Shown one piece after another: positions 1-12,600 of a stretch of DNA of 64,000 nt (positions are counted from its first letter, which is position 1; every line of letters starts with the position of its first letter). Source of the DNA: Dastarcus helophoroides. Its lineage: Eukaryota; Arthropoda; Insecta; Coleoptera; Bothrideridae. The notes below the pieces were generated by a model that searched no databases, was not told the DNA's origin, and was given only the letters and a program-made list of their open reading frames with translations. The stretch spans positions 374,501 to 438,500 of the forward strand of contig CM053331.1 of NCBI GenBank assembly GCA_028583605.1, read 5' to 3'. The translations under genes were made by a program, and so were the position numbers.

Positions 1-2875
1 TTTCTATATTAGGGAACCATATTAATAGTCATTTGGTGGTCAAAATTTCAATGCGAAACGAAAGCTCATCACTAGCCCTTTCTTTTTCCATTATAATTTT
101 GGCTTCAAGTGGTACATTTTTCTAAGCTGTATCTTGTCGATCCATTCTAATAATCATTTGGTGGTCAAAATTTTAATGAGAAACGAAAGTTCATCAGTAA
201 CACTTTCTTTTTCCATTATCATTTTGTCTTCATGTGGGGCATTTTTCTAAGCTGTATCTTTGGGGTCCATCTTAATAGTCCTTTGGTGGTCAAAATATCA
301 ATGCAAAACGAAAGTACATCAGTAACACTTTATTTTTCCACTATAATTTTGTCTTCATGGGATACATTTTTCTAAGCTGTATCTTTGGGATCTATCTTAA
401 TAGTCCTTTGGTGGTCAAAATTTCAATGCAAAACGAAAGTTCATCAGTAATATTTTCTTTTTCCACTATAATGTTGTCTTCATGTAGTCTAGGTTTCTTA
501 TGTGTACGTTATTGATCCATCTTAATGATCCTTTGGTGGTCAAAATTTTAATGAAAAACGAAAGTTCATCAGTAACACTTTCTTTTTCCATTATCTTTTT
601 GTCTTCATGTGGTGCATTTTTCTAAGCTGCATCTTTGGGAGCCATCTTAATAGTCCTTTGGTAGTCAAAATTTCAATGCAAAACGAAAGTACATCAGTAA
701 CACTTTATTTTTCCACTTTAATTTTGTCTTCATGGGATACATTTTTCTAAGCTGTATCTTTGGGATCTATCTTAATAGTCCTTTGATGGTCAAAATTTCA
801 ATGCAAAACGAAAGTTCATCAGTAATATTTTCTTTTTCCACTATAATGTTGTTTTCATGTAGTCTAGGTTTCTTATGTGTACGTTATTGATCCATCTTAA
901 TGATCCTTTGGTGGAAAAAATTTAAATGAAAAACGAAAGTTCATCAGTAACACGTTCTTTTTCCATTATCATTTTGTCTTCATGTAGCGCATTTTTCTAA
1001 ACTGCATCTTTGGGATCCTTCTTAATAGTCCTTTGGTGGTCCAAATTTCAATGCAAATCGAAAGTACATCAGTAACACTTTATTTTTCCACCATAATTTT
1101 GTCTTCATGGGATACATTTTTTTAAGCTGTATTTTTGGGATCCATCTTAATAGTCCTTTGGTGCTCAAAATTTTAATAAAAAATGAAAGTTCATCAGTAA
1201 CACTTTCTTTTTCCATTATCATTTTGTCTTCATGTGGTGCATTTTTCTAAACTGCATCTTTGGGATCCATCTTAATAGTCCTTTGGTGGTCCAAATTTCA
1301 ATGCAAAACTAAAGTGCATCAGTAATACTTTATTTTTCCACTATAATTTTGTCTTCATGTGGTATATTTTTTTCTGCTGCATCTTTGGGATCCATCTTAA
1401 TAGTCCTTTGGTGGTCAAAATTTCAATGCAAAACGAAAGTACATCAGTAACACTTTATTTTTCCACTATAATTTTGTCTTCATGGGACATATGTTTCAAA
1501 GCTGTATCTTTGGGATCCATCTTGATAGTCCTTTGGTGGTCAACATTTCAATGCAAAACGAAAGTACATCAGTAACACTTTATTTTTCCACTATAATTTT
1601 GTCTTCATGGGATACATTTTTCTAAGCTGTATCTTTGGGATCCATCCTCATAGTCCTTTGGTGGTCAAAATTTCAATGCAAAACGAAATTACATCAGTAA
1701 CACTTTATTTTTCCACTATAATTTTGTCTTCATGGGACACATGTTTCAAAGCTGTATCTTTGGGATCCATCTTAATAGTCCTTTGGTGGTCAAAATTTCA
1801 ATGCAAAACGAAAGTACATCAGTAACACTTTATTTTTCCACTATAATTTTGTCTTCATGGGATACACTTTTCTAAACTATATCTTTGGGATCCATCTTAA
1901 TGGTCCTTTGGTGGTCAAAATTTCAATGCAAAACGAAAGTACATCAGTAACACTTATTTTTTTCACTATAATTTTGTCTTCATGAGATTCATTTTTCTAA
2001 GCTGTATCTTTGGGATCCATCTTAATAGTCCTTTGGTGGTAAAAATTTTAATGCAAAACGAAAATACATCAGTATCACTTTATTTTTTCACTTTAATTTT
2101 GTCTTCATGGGATACATTTTTCTAAGCTGTATCTTTGGGATCTATCTTAATGGTCCTTTGGTGGTAAAAATTTTAATGCAAAACGAAAGTACATCAGTAA
2201 CACTTTATTTTTCCACTATAATTTTGTCTTCATGGGATACACTTTTCTAAACTATATCTTTGGGATCCATCTTAATAGTCCTTTGGTGGTAAAAATTTTA
2301 ATGCAAAACGAAAGTACATCAGTAACACTTTATTTTTTCACTATAATTTTGTCTTAATGGGACACATGTTTCAAAGCTGTATCTTTGGGATCTATCGTAA
2401 TAGTCCTTTGGTGGTCAAAATTTCAATGCAAAACGAAAGTACATCAGTAACACTTTATTTTTCCACTATAATGTTGTCTTCATGTAGTCTAGGTTTCTTA
2501 TGTATACTTTATTAATCCATCTTAATGATTCTTTGGTGGTCAAAATTTTAATGGGAAACGAAAGTTCATCAGTAGTATTTTCTTTTTCCACCCCAATTTT
2601 GTCTTCATGTGGTACATTTTTTTAAGCTGTATCCTATGGGTCCATCTTAATGATCATTTGGTGCTCAAAAAGCCAATGACGAACTAAAGTTCATCAATAA
2701 TATTTGCTTTTTCCACCATAATTTCCTCTTCATGTGGGACATTTTTCCAAGCTGTACCTTATCGAGCCATCTTAATGATCCTTTGGTGGTCAAAATTTCA
2801 ATAAAACCCGAAAGTTCAGCAGTAATAGTTTGTTTTTCCACCATAATTTTGTTTTCATGTGTTTCAGTTTTTGAC
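1..2875. repeat. 125-bp satellite array, about 23 units, higher-order 375-bp period in the left part
   Basis: The phrase CTTTGGTGGTCAAAATTTCA recurs every 125 bp (for example starting at 1406, 1531, 1656 and 1781). Each unit also carries CAATGCAAAACGAAAGTACA, CTTTATTTTTCCACTATAAT and GTCTTCATGGGATACATTTT. A variant unit containing CATGTAGTCTAGGTTTCTTA is seen near 480, 855 and 2490. The first two are 375 bp apart, and other variants also recur at 375 bp, so roughly the first kilobase is built from trimers. Units after about 2500 are more diverged and the array fades near 2875. It is open at the left edge of the window. Short reading frames inside it arise from the unit itself and are not genes. 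Confidence 0.95.
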
Positions 2876-4735
2876 CTCATAAGATGGTACAATCGCCATA
2901 GTCATCAATTAGCCACATAAATACTCAGAGGACAATGTAACTAATGTCATAAATGTCACTAGTAAACTTGTAAATTAATTAGCCGCTAAGAAAGAAGCAT
3001 CATTTTTGAAATATCCATCCATAGGTACGAGAAAAATTATCTGTGGGGGGAAAAATTGTAATATTTTTTAGCTGCAGAGGCACGTATACTCGCAACACAG
3101 TAGGGAGATTTCCAATGAGAAACGCAGTCAACTTAATGGGGCGAGATAACGATGTTATTCATTTGGTCGACTGGCCATTTCAAATGGATATAAACAAACC
3201 AGACTTGATTAATTTAACATGTTTTGCAATGTTGTTGCATTAAATTTAAATATGATGATACGTCTGCAGACGACGAAGCAAAACGACATGAGAATTATGA
3301 CATGTTTAATTTAAAACGCTGATATCCATTCGTACCACTCGGTATTTTTTTAATTTCTTGCAATTGCAGATAATTCGAAATTGTATCGCAATATTACAGA
3401 TATGAAATAATGACTTTCGGTTTATTAATCATCATCGAAATTAACCATTGTTATTGTGACAAGACTGGGACGGTTTATTGGCAATCGCTCAATATAAATT
3501 TTTATGCTCACTCTTGGTTGAATTACAGAGGAAGTTTTACGTCAAGGTTAAAAAAGTACTTATCATCGTAATAAAACAATCTGAGGAAAATTAGAAGGAA
3601 CTAATGCGTACGCTTAACTTTATCGAATCCATCTGATCTTGCGATAACCGTGGACCGTTGCAGCGTTTACTTAATATTTCCGAACGTCGTTTTCGCCAAG
3701 GTCTTATTTTTCCCATCGGCGAGCGCCGAGGCCGAAAGGCCACAACGAACGCATTTCGGCGGACCATTTTTTTAACGAAAATTTAAGCACAGGTTGAAGC
3801 AATATTGTGCTTTTGTTAGCGGAAATCGCTCCCCTGTTCGTGTTTACTACACAAGAGTTTCGTCTATGGTTCTATGGCCTATGGTATACAACGCCATTCA
3901 TCCGCCCACCGGGACGATCTAAGAAAGGAGCATTTAGGCCCTTTCAGTGTCTAATCAGAAGTGGGAACGATTCGAGACGGAAGTGCATTGAAATTGTCTT
4001 TCAACGAGATGAGATTCATCATTGCATAAGCACACCGTGTATCGCCACAAAGAGAAATTTACGCATCATCGCCGTTAAAAGAGGATAGTGGTACGTATTT
4101 GCAACCGATATTCTCTCAGAATGAGGATGAGATAGAAAATCGATAAAAATATAATTACAAGAACAAGTTTTCCACTTTAGAAGGCAAATACGAATTTGTA
4201 CGTGATGGTGGGTTTATTGTAGAAAGGCGCATTTCCTTCGCCGTACGTTTAACGTCTTCGAAAATTCCTACGAATAAATCATTTTAGTTATTTTGTCTAA
4301 TTTGACAAATTCTCTTATAGGAACCTTTTAATATTTATGTGCTTGCAAATTTACGATAATGAGGTTATCAATTGCAATTGCCCAATGCAGGCGCAAAGTT
4401 CGGAAAATTTTCAAAATATACGTCATAAGTCATATTTTGCCAGAGAAAACAGCTGTCTAAAAGAATTTCTTTTAATAATCACAGATACTTTTTAACCATA
4501 GAAAATTCTAACCTCTTTGGATAAATAAAATGTCAAAATAACTTGGCAGATAAACCAAAACAATTAAGAAGTAATTATCCACATGTCTTTTTCATTGCGT
4601 CTTTTTCTAACAATAAATCACAGCCCACTTGATGACCCGATATGTTTTCTCTTAACTACGTGCACTGATGGGGATCGAATTTCCAAAATAAGTCAAAAAA
4701 ACAGCCGAACGTTAGCAAAAAAGTCAGAAAATCAA
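2876..4735. other. Gene-free stretch, no recognisable feature
   Basis: Mostly AT-rich single-copy-looking DNA. A somewhat more GC- and CpG-rich part lies at about 3640-4090 and could be a promoter or untranslated exon of an unseen gene. No reading frame here shows a recognisable protein family or plausible splice-joined exons. Confidence 0.5.
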
Positions 4736-4950
4736 ATCTATATTAATAAAACTGAAGGCTCTGAGCGTCTGCCCGTCTGTCGATTGCTCTTTTGTCCGGG
4801 CTAATCTCGAAAACTGCTGGATTGATTTTAATGAAACTTTTACTAAACTGTAGAGTATTTTTAGGCGTACCTTTTAGGCTATTTTCATTCCAGTAAAACT
4901 CAACCTTTCACTTCTAAAAACCCGTAACAATTTTATTTGAGGTTATAACA
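4736..4950 (+). mobile_element. Helitron-like terminal fragment (tentative)
   Basis: The segment opens CTATATTAATAAAACTGAAG, then has a CTGCCCGTCTGTCGATTG run and GGGCTAATCTCGAAAACTGC followed by TGGATTGATTTTAATG. This order (CTATAnTAATA, repeated GT-rich words, 'ctaatctc.aaactactgga..gattt') is the usual opening of widespread insect Helitron-type repeats. No coding part or 3' hairpin is visible, so this is at best a fragment. Confidence 0.35.
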
Positions 4951-5840
4951 GAGAATACATGTATAAAAGAGACAGTGATTATGGTTGATATAACATTACG
5001 CGCCACTTAAAATTCTAGCGGAAAAAAGTCAAAATTTCGACAAAAACTTCGAAATTGGGAATAGATTCGAAATTTTCTAAAGGAAGTCGAATTAAAAAAG
5101 AAAATTTTGCAAAGGGAGTCGAAATTAAAAGAACAAATTTGGAAAAATCATCGAAATTCCAAGAAAAAAACAAATGACGAAAGACGAATTTCATGAAAAA
5201 AGTCGACATTTCCAGAAATGTCGAATGTCGAATTTTGAAATAAAAATTAAAATTTCGAGCAAACAAATGTTAATAAAACCAGTGAAACTTTCTGCAAAGT
5301 CAAGTTCTGAAGTCGAAATTCTCAAAAATTTTTAGAAAAAAAACGAAATTTTGAAAAACTTCGAAATTTTGAGAAACTTCGAAATTTTGAGAAACTTCGA
5401 AATTTCGAGAAAATAGTTAAAATTTCGGAAAAAACTTCGTAATCTGGAAAAGATTTAAAATTTTCTGGAGAAAGTCGAATTAAAAAAGGCAATTTTTTTA
5501 AATAAAGTCAAAATGTTAGAGACAAATTTTGGAAAAATAGTCAAAATTCCAAGAAAAAGACAAATATTTAGGCGAAAAACAAATTTCGTCAAAAAAGTCG
5601 AATTTTCCAGAAATGTTAATGTCGATTTTTAAAATAAAAATCAAAATTTCGAGCAAAAAACATTTTAATGAACCAGTCAAAATTTTCGAAAATTCAGATT
5701 TTGAAAAGAAAAAATTTTCAATAATGTTAAGAAATTTTAGTAAACCAGTCAAAATTACTGAAAAGTCTTATTCTGAAAGATCGACATTTTCAAAAATATT
5801 AAGAACGATCATAACGAAATTTCGAAAAATGCGAAATTTA

Positions 5841-6390
5841 GTTATAATCATTCTCAATATTTTTGAAAATTTCCAAAAATGCGAAATTTCGTTATAATCT
5901 TTCTTAATATTTTTGAAAATTTCGAAAAATGCGAAATTTTGTTATAATCTGTCTTAATATTTTTGAAAATTTCCAAAAATACGAAATTTCGTTATAATCT
6001 TTCTTAATATTTTTGAAAATTTCGAAAAATACGAAATTTCGTTATAATCTTTCTTAATATTTTTGAAAATTTCGAAAAATGCGAAATGTCGTTATAATCT
6101 TTCTTAATATTTTTGAAAATTTCGAAAAATGCGAAATTTCGTTATAATCTTTCTTAATATTTTTGAAAATTTCGAAAAATGCGAAATTTCGTTATAATCT
6201 GTCTTAATATTTTTGAAAATTTCGAAAAATGCGAAATTTCGTTATAATCTTTCTTAATGTTTTTGAAAATTTCGAAAAATGCGAAATTTCGTTATAATCT
6301 TTCTTAGTATTTTTGAAAATTTCGAAAAATACGAAATTTCGTTATAATTTTTCTTAATATTTTTGGAAATGTCGAAAAATGCGAAATTTC
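5841..6390. repeat. 50-bp tandem array, 11 copies
   Basis: The word GTTATAATCTTTCTTAATAT starts at 5841, 5891, 5941, 5991, 6041 and so on to 6341, an exact 50-bp step. Each unit continues TTTTGAAAATTTCGAAAAAT then GCGAAATTTC. Copies differ by one to three bases. It lies within the low-complexity block and is a local amplification of it. There are no spacers, so it is not a CRISPR-like array. Confidence 0.95.
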
Positions 6391-6967
6391 GAGAAAACGC
6401 TCAAAATTTCGAAATTGGAACATGATTCGAAATTTTCAAGAAAAAGTCGAATTGAATAAGGCGAATATTTCAAATAAAGTCGAAATTAAAGAAAAAAGAC
6501 AAAATTTGGAAAAATAGTCGAAATTCTAGGAAATAGACTTTCGAAGCAAAAGAAGAATTTCGAGGAAAAAATTTGAATTTTCGAGAATAAATGAAAGGTA
6601 CAAAATATTAAATTTTTGAACCTTAATTTAATTTTAATGAAAAAAATTCGAATTTTACGAGTCAAAATTAAAAAAAAGACGAAGTTAGTCCAAGGAAAGA
6701 CAAATTCCAAGTAAAAAGACAAATTTCGAGCAAGAAATAAAATTTCGAGAAAAAAATGAAAATCACCTACAGAAAGTCGAATTTTGAGCTTTAATTCAAA
6801 TTAAAAAAGTCGAATTTTGCGAATAAAGTCGAATTTTGTGAATAAAGTCGAGATTAAAAAAAGAACGAGAAAGAGAGAGAATTAAGAAAAAATGGTCGAA
6901 ATTTTGAAAATAAAACCAATATCCAGGAAAAATACAACTTTCTGGGAAAAAGAAAAAATTTCTAGGC

Positions 6968-7345
6968 AAAAAATGACAATTTCATACAGAAAATCAAATT
7001 TTGAACTTTATTCAAATAAAAAAAGTCGAATTTTGCGAATAAAGTACAATTTTGTATCGAAAAAAAAAGACGTAATTTTAAAAAATTGTCGAAATTATGG
7101 AGAAAAGATCAATTTTCGAGAAAAATACAAATTTCGAAGTAAAAGGAATAAATCGAAAAAAAAAATGAAAATTTCACACAGAAAATCAAATTTTGATCTT
7201 TATTTAAATCAAAAAAAGTCGAATATTACGAATAAAGTTCAATTTTGCATCGAAAAAAAAAGACGTAATTTAAAAAAATTGTCGAAATTATGGAAAAAAG
7301 ATCAATTTTCGAGAAAAATACAAATTTCGAAGTAAAAGGAAAAAA
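6968..7345. repeat. Two-copy tandem duplication, about 194 bp
   Basis: The phrase AAAATTGTCGAAATTATGG near 7082 returns near 7275. The flanking sequence (CACAGAAAATCAAATTTTGA, GAAAAAAAAAGACG, ATTTCGAAGTAAAAGGAA) is repeated in the same order. It is an amplification inside the low-complexity block. Confidence 0.8.
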
Positions 7346-7960
7346 TCGAGCAAAAAAATGAAAATTTCGCACAGAAAGTCAATTTTGAGCTTTAAACGTA
7401 AAATTTTGATTTCCTTAAACTTGGAATTGCGAACGATTTTTCTTTAAATATTTCGAATGAACTTCGAAATTTTTAAACAAAAAGACAGAAAGAATTTCGA
7501 CATTTCGACTTTAAATCAGGAAATTTGAAATTCGAACCGAATAATTCCAGAGAGAATTTTTTTAGCAACATGAAATTTTCATCCGAATTTTTGGTATTTT
7601 TCTCGAAATGTTGACTTTTTTCTTGAAATTTCGACCTCTTCTCAAAATTTCGACCTTTTCTCGAAATTTCGACCTCTTCTCAAAATTTCGACTTTTTTCT
7701 GAAAATTTCGACTTTGCGCTGAAGAAGAGAGCTTTGTTTCCGAAATACACATTTGAATAAAACCATTTACTATTTTATGGTTTCGCCCCCTTAAAAAAGT
7801 AATAATAATAAATCTTCGTAAGGTTACATGTGCGTCTGTTTGTCGATCTGACAGCCTACTGAAGCGATCGATTTGAAATTTGGCACAGTTATAGAACGTG
7901 TTGTTAATTCGCATCTATTTTGAGCGAGGAACTGAGACAATTTTGAAAATATTTATATTT

Positions 7961-9660
7961 TCATTGCGGGGCTGTCCGAAATGAAGGAGGTCAAATATAA
8001 ATTAAGGGTGACATCAAGATAAAACGTGCATTAGATAAAAACATGTTCCAAATTTGTTATGTTTCAAATAATTTATATTTCAATCATCAATCTTAATCAA
8101 AAAGAAGTGAAATTGGTGAATAAACTAAAATGCAAATGATTTGTTATTATAAAAACAAAGCTAGTTAACTTTTCGCTAAACTTTCAATCACGATTCGTAA
8201 GCAATTCAATTTTAAGGCAAAAACTCGTTTATGCAGAAATAACAAAAACCAACTCGGTCACGTTAAAAAAAATTACCTTTCTACGAGAGCTAGTCCACAA
8301 AATCAACCGCAATTCATCCACATGTTTACATAAAAAAAACCTTCACCCCCACAAACGCACCAACTAACTCTGGAAAAAATGTGACAACGAATGGCCTCAA
8401 GTACGCGATCACCTGGGTGTCGTCTCGCGAGCTAACATACCGTCTTCTCGACGGTTTTCTTTCGAATGCACCGCGATCGCGCTACCGACCAGCCGATGTT
8501 GAAAATTACTATTACTACCTACGATGCAGCGTGATCCGCACTACGTCGAAATCAGCTGTCGAATGGAACGCGAGGATTCGGATTCGGATCTTGCGCGGGG
8601 ACCCCAAACCGCCGCCGCTCTATTTTCTTAATCGATGCGTTTTCCTGAGAAGAAGGTCACCAGAAAAATGATGCTTTTTGGTCGTTGCGCCTCGAGGGAT
8701 GACAGCTGACGTGTATGGAATTTTGATTCTTTAACCAAGAAGAGAAAAAAGACTAAAGCCCCATTTCTCTTCTTAGTTAAAGAAGTGGTGGATAATGGAA
8801 ATTGGGGTTCTTGTAGCTTGTTAAGCCTGAAAAATTTAGATAATCAGTTCTTTTCTTAAAGAAAGAAGTATTATTCTTCATGGTAAAAAAAAAGAAAGAA
8901 GTATTACTCCAAATGGGTCGATGACAAAGAGGATTTGAATATTTCCAAAGCTGTAATCAGGAATTTTTTTAAAAGGTCTCACATTTCAAAGAAGAGTGGA
9001 GTATCCCCCATGGAAGCTAAAGAAGCACAGTTTCCCCTACAAAAGCAATAATTCGTTATATTTTTATTTTAAAATTACTTGACGTTTAACCAATATTTAT
9101 TTATTAAATTTTCGGATAATGCTTTCAAGTTGGATTGAAAAAACTTTACAAGAAATTTAAAATGAAATTCTGACAATTTCGACTTACGAATCTCTCAATT
9201 TCGACTTTTCTAAAAACTATTTTCCAACGAAAAATCGAAATTTCGAAACTTCATTAATTAAAATTTAATATTTTAAACCTGAAAATATGTAATTTTTTGG
9301 ACACAATTTTTTTTAAATGTCTATTTCACTTCCTGGGAATTTCATTTTTTTTGTATAAAAAATCTTTGTTCAGCGTTAATAATTTTTTTAAATTTCAACC
9401 GAAACTCAAAATAACGACTTTCATTGACCATTTTCTTAAAATCTTTATCATAAAATATTTTTGTAGATTTTTAATTTAAAGGCACAGCAATCTAGATTTA
9501 TTTACGCAATCATAATTTTTGAATTTAGTTAGATTTTTGTTTCGACATTTCAAGTTCGCAGTTGAAACATCAAGAAAAAAAATTGAAATTTCAATCTTAA
9601 TCATGAAAATGTCGACATTTTAAAATTAATTAATTTAATTTAAAATTTCCTGTTTGATTC
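7961..9660. other. Gene-free stretch with a CpG-richer island at about 8380-8700
   Basis: Mostly AT-rich. Between about 8380 and 8700 the base composition changes sharply (GC- and CpG-rich, for example GCACCGCGATCGCGCTACCG). This could be a promoter or untranslated first exon of an off-window or unresolved gene. No protein family is recognisable in the 96-codon + frame or on the - strand, and no splice-joined coding structure could be built. Confidence 0.4.
8727..8784. repeat. Hairpin with 21-bp arms
   Basis: TTCTTTAACCAAGAAGAGAAA at 8727-8747 is the reverse complement, with one mismatch, of the segment at 8764-8784. The loop is 16 nt. It follows the CpG-rich island. Function is unknown; it could be a degenerate foldback element. 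Confidence 0.7.
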
Positions 9661-9664
9661 GTGA

Positions 9665-12600
9665 TCTCGTATCTGCGTTGTAAGGTATTCAAGGTGAAAG
9701 GTCCCAAAAATCAATTTTTTGATATTATCTTGGTTTTTATAGTTCAAAATTGTAGAGCATAAAATTTGCGACAACTTTTATTTCGAACATTTTTTCATAG
9801 GCTCAACCGTTTTTGAGATAAAGGGCACCCCTCAGCCATATATACTGTAATGCAAGGTTAATTAGATAAATTATTCATTGTTAATGATATTAATGATTTA
9901 ACAACTTTAAACAAGATATTATTCACTAAGATTAGTGATTGACCTTTCATTACAGTATGTATGGCTGAGGGCTGCCCTCTATCTCAAAAACGGTTGAGCG
10001 TATGAAATAATGTTTAAAACAAAATTTGTGGCAAATTTTATGCTCTACAATTTCTATAATAGATGTCAACATCATTTAAGCTATAGAAACCGAGATAATC
10101 GCGAAAAACCAATTTTTGTGAATTTGACTTTGGATCATTTACGACGGAGTAAAATATAATGAGCTAAAAACTCGTATACACCTTCATTTTGACATTTTAA
10201 AAGTTCCCGCAAAAGTCTCATTAAATTTTATGTCTACGTTGTAAGCTAGTTAAAATCAAAGGGCACAAAAATCGGTTTTTCCCGATTATCTCGGTTTCTG
10301 TAGCTGAAATGATGTTAACATCTAATATAAAAATTGTAGAGCATAAAATTTGCGACAAATTTTGTTTTAAATGTTTTGTCATATGCTTAACCGTTTTTGA
10401 GATAAAGGGTAACCCTCAGCCATACATACAATAATGCAAAATCAATTAAGCAAATTATTCTTTGTTAATGGTATTAAAGATTCAATAACTTAATACAAGG
10501 TATTATTTACTAGGATTAGTGATTGACCTTGTATTACAGTATGTGTGGCTGAGGGCCGCCCCCTATCTCAAAAACGGTTGAGCGTATGACAAAATTTTTA
10601 AAACAAAATTTGTCGCAAATTTTATGCTCTACAATTTTTATAATAGATGTTAACATCATTTAAGCTGCAGAAACCGAGATAATTGCGAAAAACTGATTTT
10701 TGTAACATTTGACTTTAGATCATTTATGACAGAATAAGATATAATAAGATGAAAACTCATATACACATTCATTTTGACATTTTAAAAGTTCCCGCAAAAG
10801 TCTCATTAAATTTTATGTCTACGTTGTAAGCTAGTTAAAATCAAAGGGCACAAAAATCGGTTTTTCGCGATTATCTCGGTTTCTGTAGCTGAAATGATGT
10901 TAAAATCTATTATAAAAATTGTAGAGCATAAAATTTGCGACAAATTTTGTTTCAAACATTTTTTCATACGCTCAACCGTTTTTGAGATAAAGGGTAGCCC
11001 TCAGCCATACATACAATAATGCAAGGTCAATTAAGCAAATTATTCTTTGTTAATGATATTAATGATATAATAACTTTATAAAAGGTATTATTCACTAAGA
11101 TTCATGGTTGACCTTGCATTACAGAATGTATGGCTGAGGGCCGCCCTCTATCTCAAAAACGGTTGAACGTATAAAAAAAAATTTAGGGTAGAATTTATAG
11201 CAAATTTTATGCTCTAGATAATCGCGAAAAACCAATTTTTGCGAATTTGACTTTGGATCATTTACGACGGAATAAAGTAATAATAAGCTGAAAACTCGTA
11301 TACACCTTAAATTTGACATTTTAAAAGTTCCCGCAAAGTCTCATTAAATTTTATGTCTGCGTTGTAAGCTAGTTAAAATCAAAGGGCACAAAAATCGGTT
11401 TTTCGCGATTATCTCGGTTTCTGTAGCTGATAAGATGTTAAAATCTATTATAAAAATTGTAGAGCATAAAATTTGCAACAAATTTTGTTTAACAGATTTT
11501 GTCATATGCTTAACCGTTTTTAAGATAAAGGGTAGCCCTCAGCCATACATACAATAATGCAAGGTCAACTAAGCAAATTATTCTTTGTTACAGATATTTT
11601 ATTTAATAACTTTATACAAGGCATTATTCACTAAGATTCGTGATTGATCTTTCATTACAGTATGTATGGCTGAGGGCCACCCTCTATCTCAAAAACGGTT
11701 GAGCGTATGAAAAAATTTGTAAAACAAAATTAATCGCAAATTTTATGCTCTACAATTTTTATAATAGATGTTAACATAATTTAAGCTATAGAAACCGAGA
11801 TAATCGCGAAAAATCAATTTTTGTGAATTTGACTTTGGATCATTGACGACGGAGTAAAATATAATGAGCTAAAAACTCGTATACACCTTCATTTTGACAT
11901 TTTAAACGTTGCCGTAAAAGTCTCATTAAATTTTATGTCTACGTTGTAAGCTATTTAAAATCAAGAGGCACAAAATTCGGTTTTTTGCGATTATCTCGGT
12001 TTCTGTAGCTGAAACGATGTTAACATCTATTATAAAAATTGTAGAGCATAAAGTTTGCTACAAATTTTGTTTTAAACATTTTTTCATACGCTCAACCGTT
12101 TTTGAGATAAAGGGCACTCCTCAGTCATATATACTGTAAAGCAAGGTCAATTAGACAAATTATTCATTGTTAATGATATTAACAACTTTCTACAAGGTAT
12201 TATTCACTAAAATTAGTGATTGACCTTGCATTACAGTATGTGTGGCTGAGGGCCGCCCTCTATCTCAATAACGGTTAAGCGTATGAAAAAATTCTTGAAA
12301 CAAAATTTACAGCAAATTTTATGCTCTACAATTTTTATAATAGATGTCAACATCATTTAAGCTATAGAAACCGAGATAATCGCGAAAAACCAATTTTTGT
12401 GAATTTGACACAATGTATGACTGAGGGCTGCCCTCTATCTCAAAAACGGTTTATCGTATGGAAAAATGTTTATAACAAAATTTGACGAAAATTTTATGCT
12501 CTACAATTTTGATAATAAGTGTTAACGTCAGTAGAGTTACAGAAACCGAAATAATCTCGAGAAACCGATTTTTATGACCTTAGCTATTTTTTTTACGACG

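Larger units (their letters stand above)
5010..7740. repeat. Degenerate AT-rich low-complexity sequence built on GTCGAAATTT
   Basis: Short words such as GTCGAAATTTT, CGAAATTTCGA and GAGAAAAA recur at loose 15-25-bp spacing without a strict period. The + strand is purine-rich until about 7390. After a transition the words appear as their reverse complements (CTCGAAATTTCGACC, from about 7570). Similar blocks occur many times in this window. Nothing suggests coding; the 147-codon frame at 6892-7335 is only A-rich repeat. Confidence 0.8.

Noticed and set aside
1357..1825. Two similar 72-codon frames that look like a duplicated small secreted protein
   Set aside because: They are two units of the 125-bp satellite; every unit gives similar frames and the sequence shows no codon-level constraint.
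5841..6390. Regular 50-bp repeats resembling a CRISPR array
   Set aside because: The whole unit repeats with no unique spacers, there are no cas genes, and the genome is eukaryotic.
6892..7335. 147-codon lysine-rich frame
   Set aside because: Produced by A-rich low-complexity tandem sequence with no start context, splice structure or homology.
8381..8671. 96-codon frame in a GC-rich island as a gene
   Set aside because: No recognisable domain, and no splice partner; only the base composition is notable, so it is reported as an island instead.
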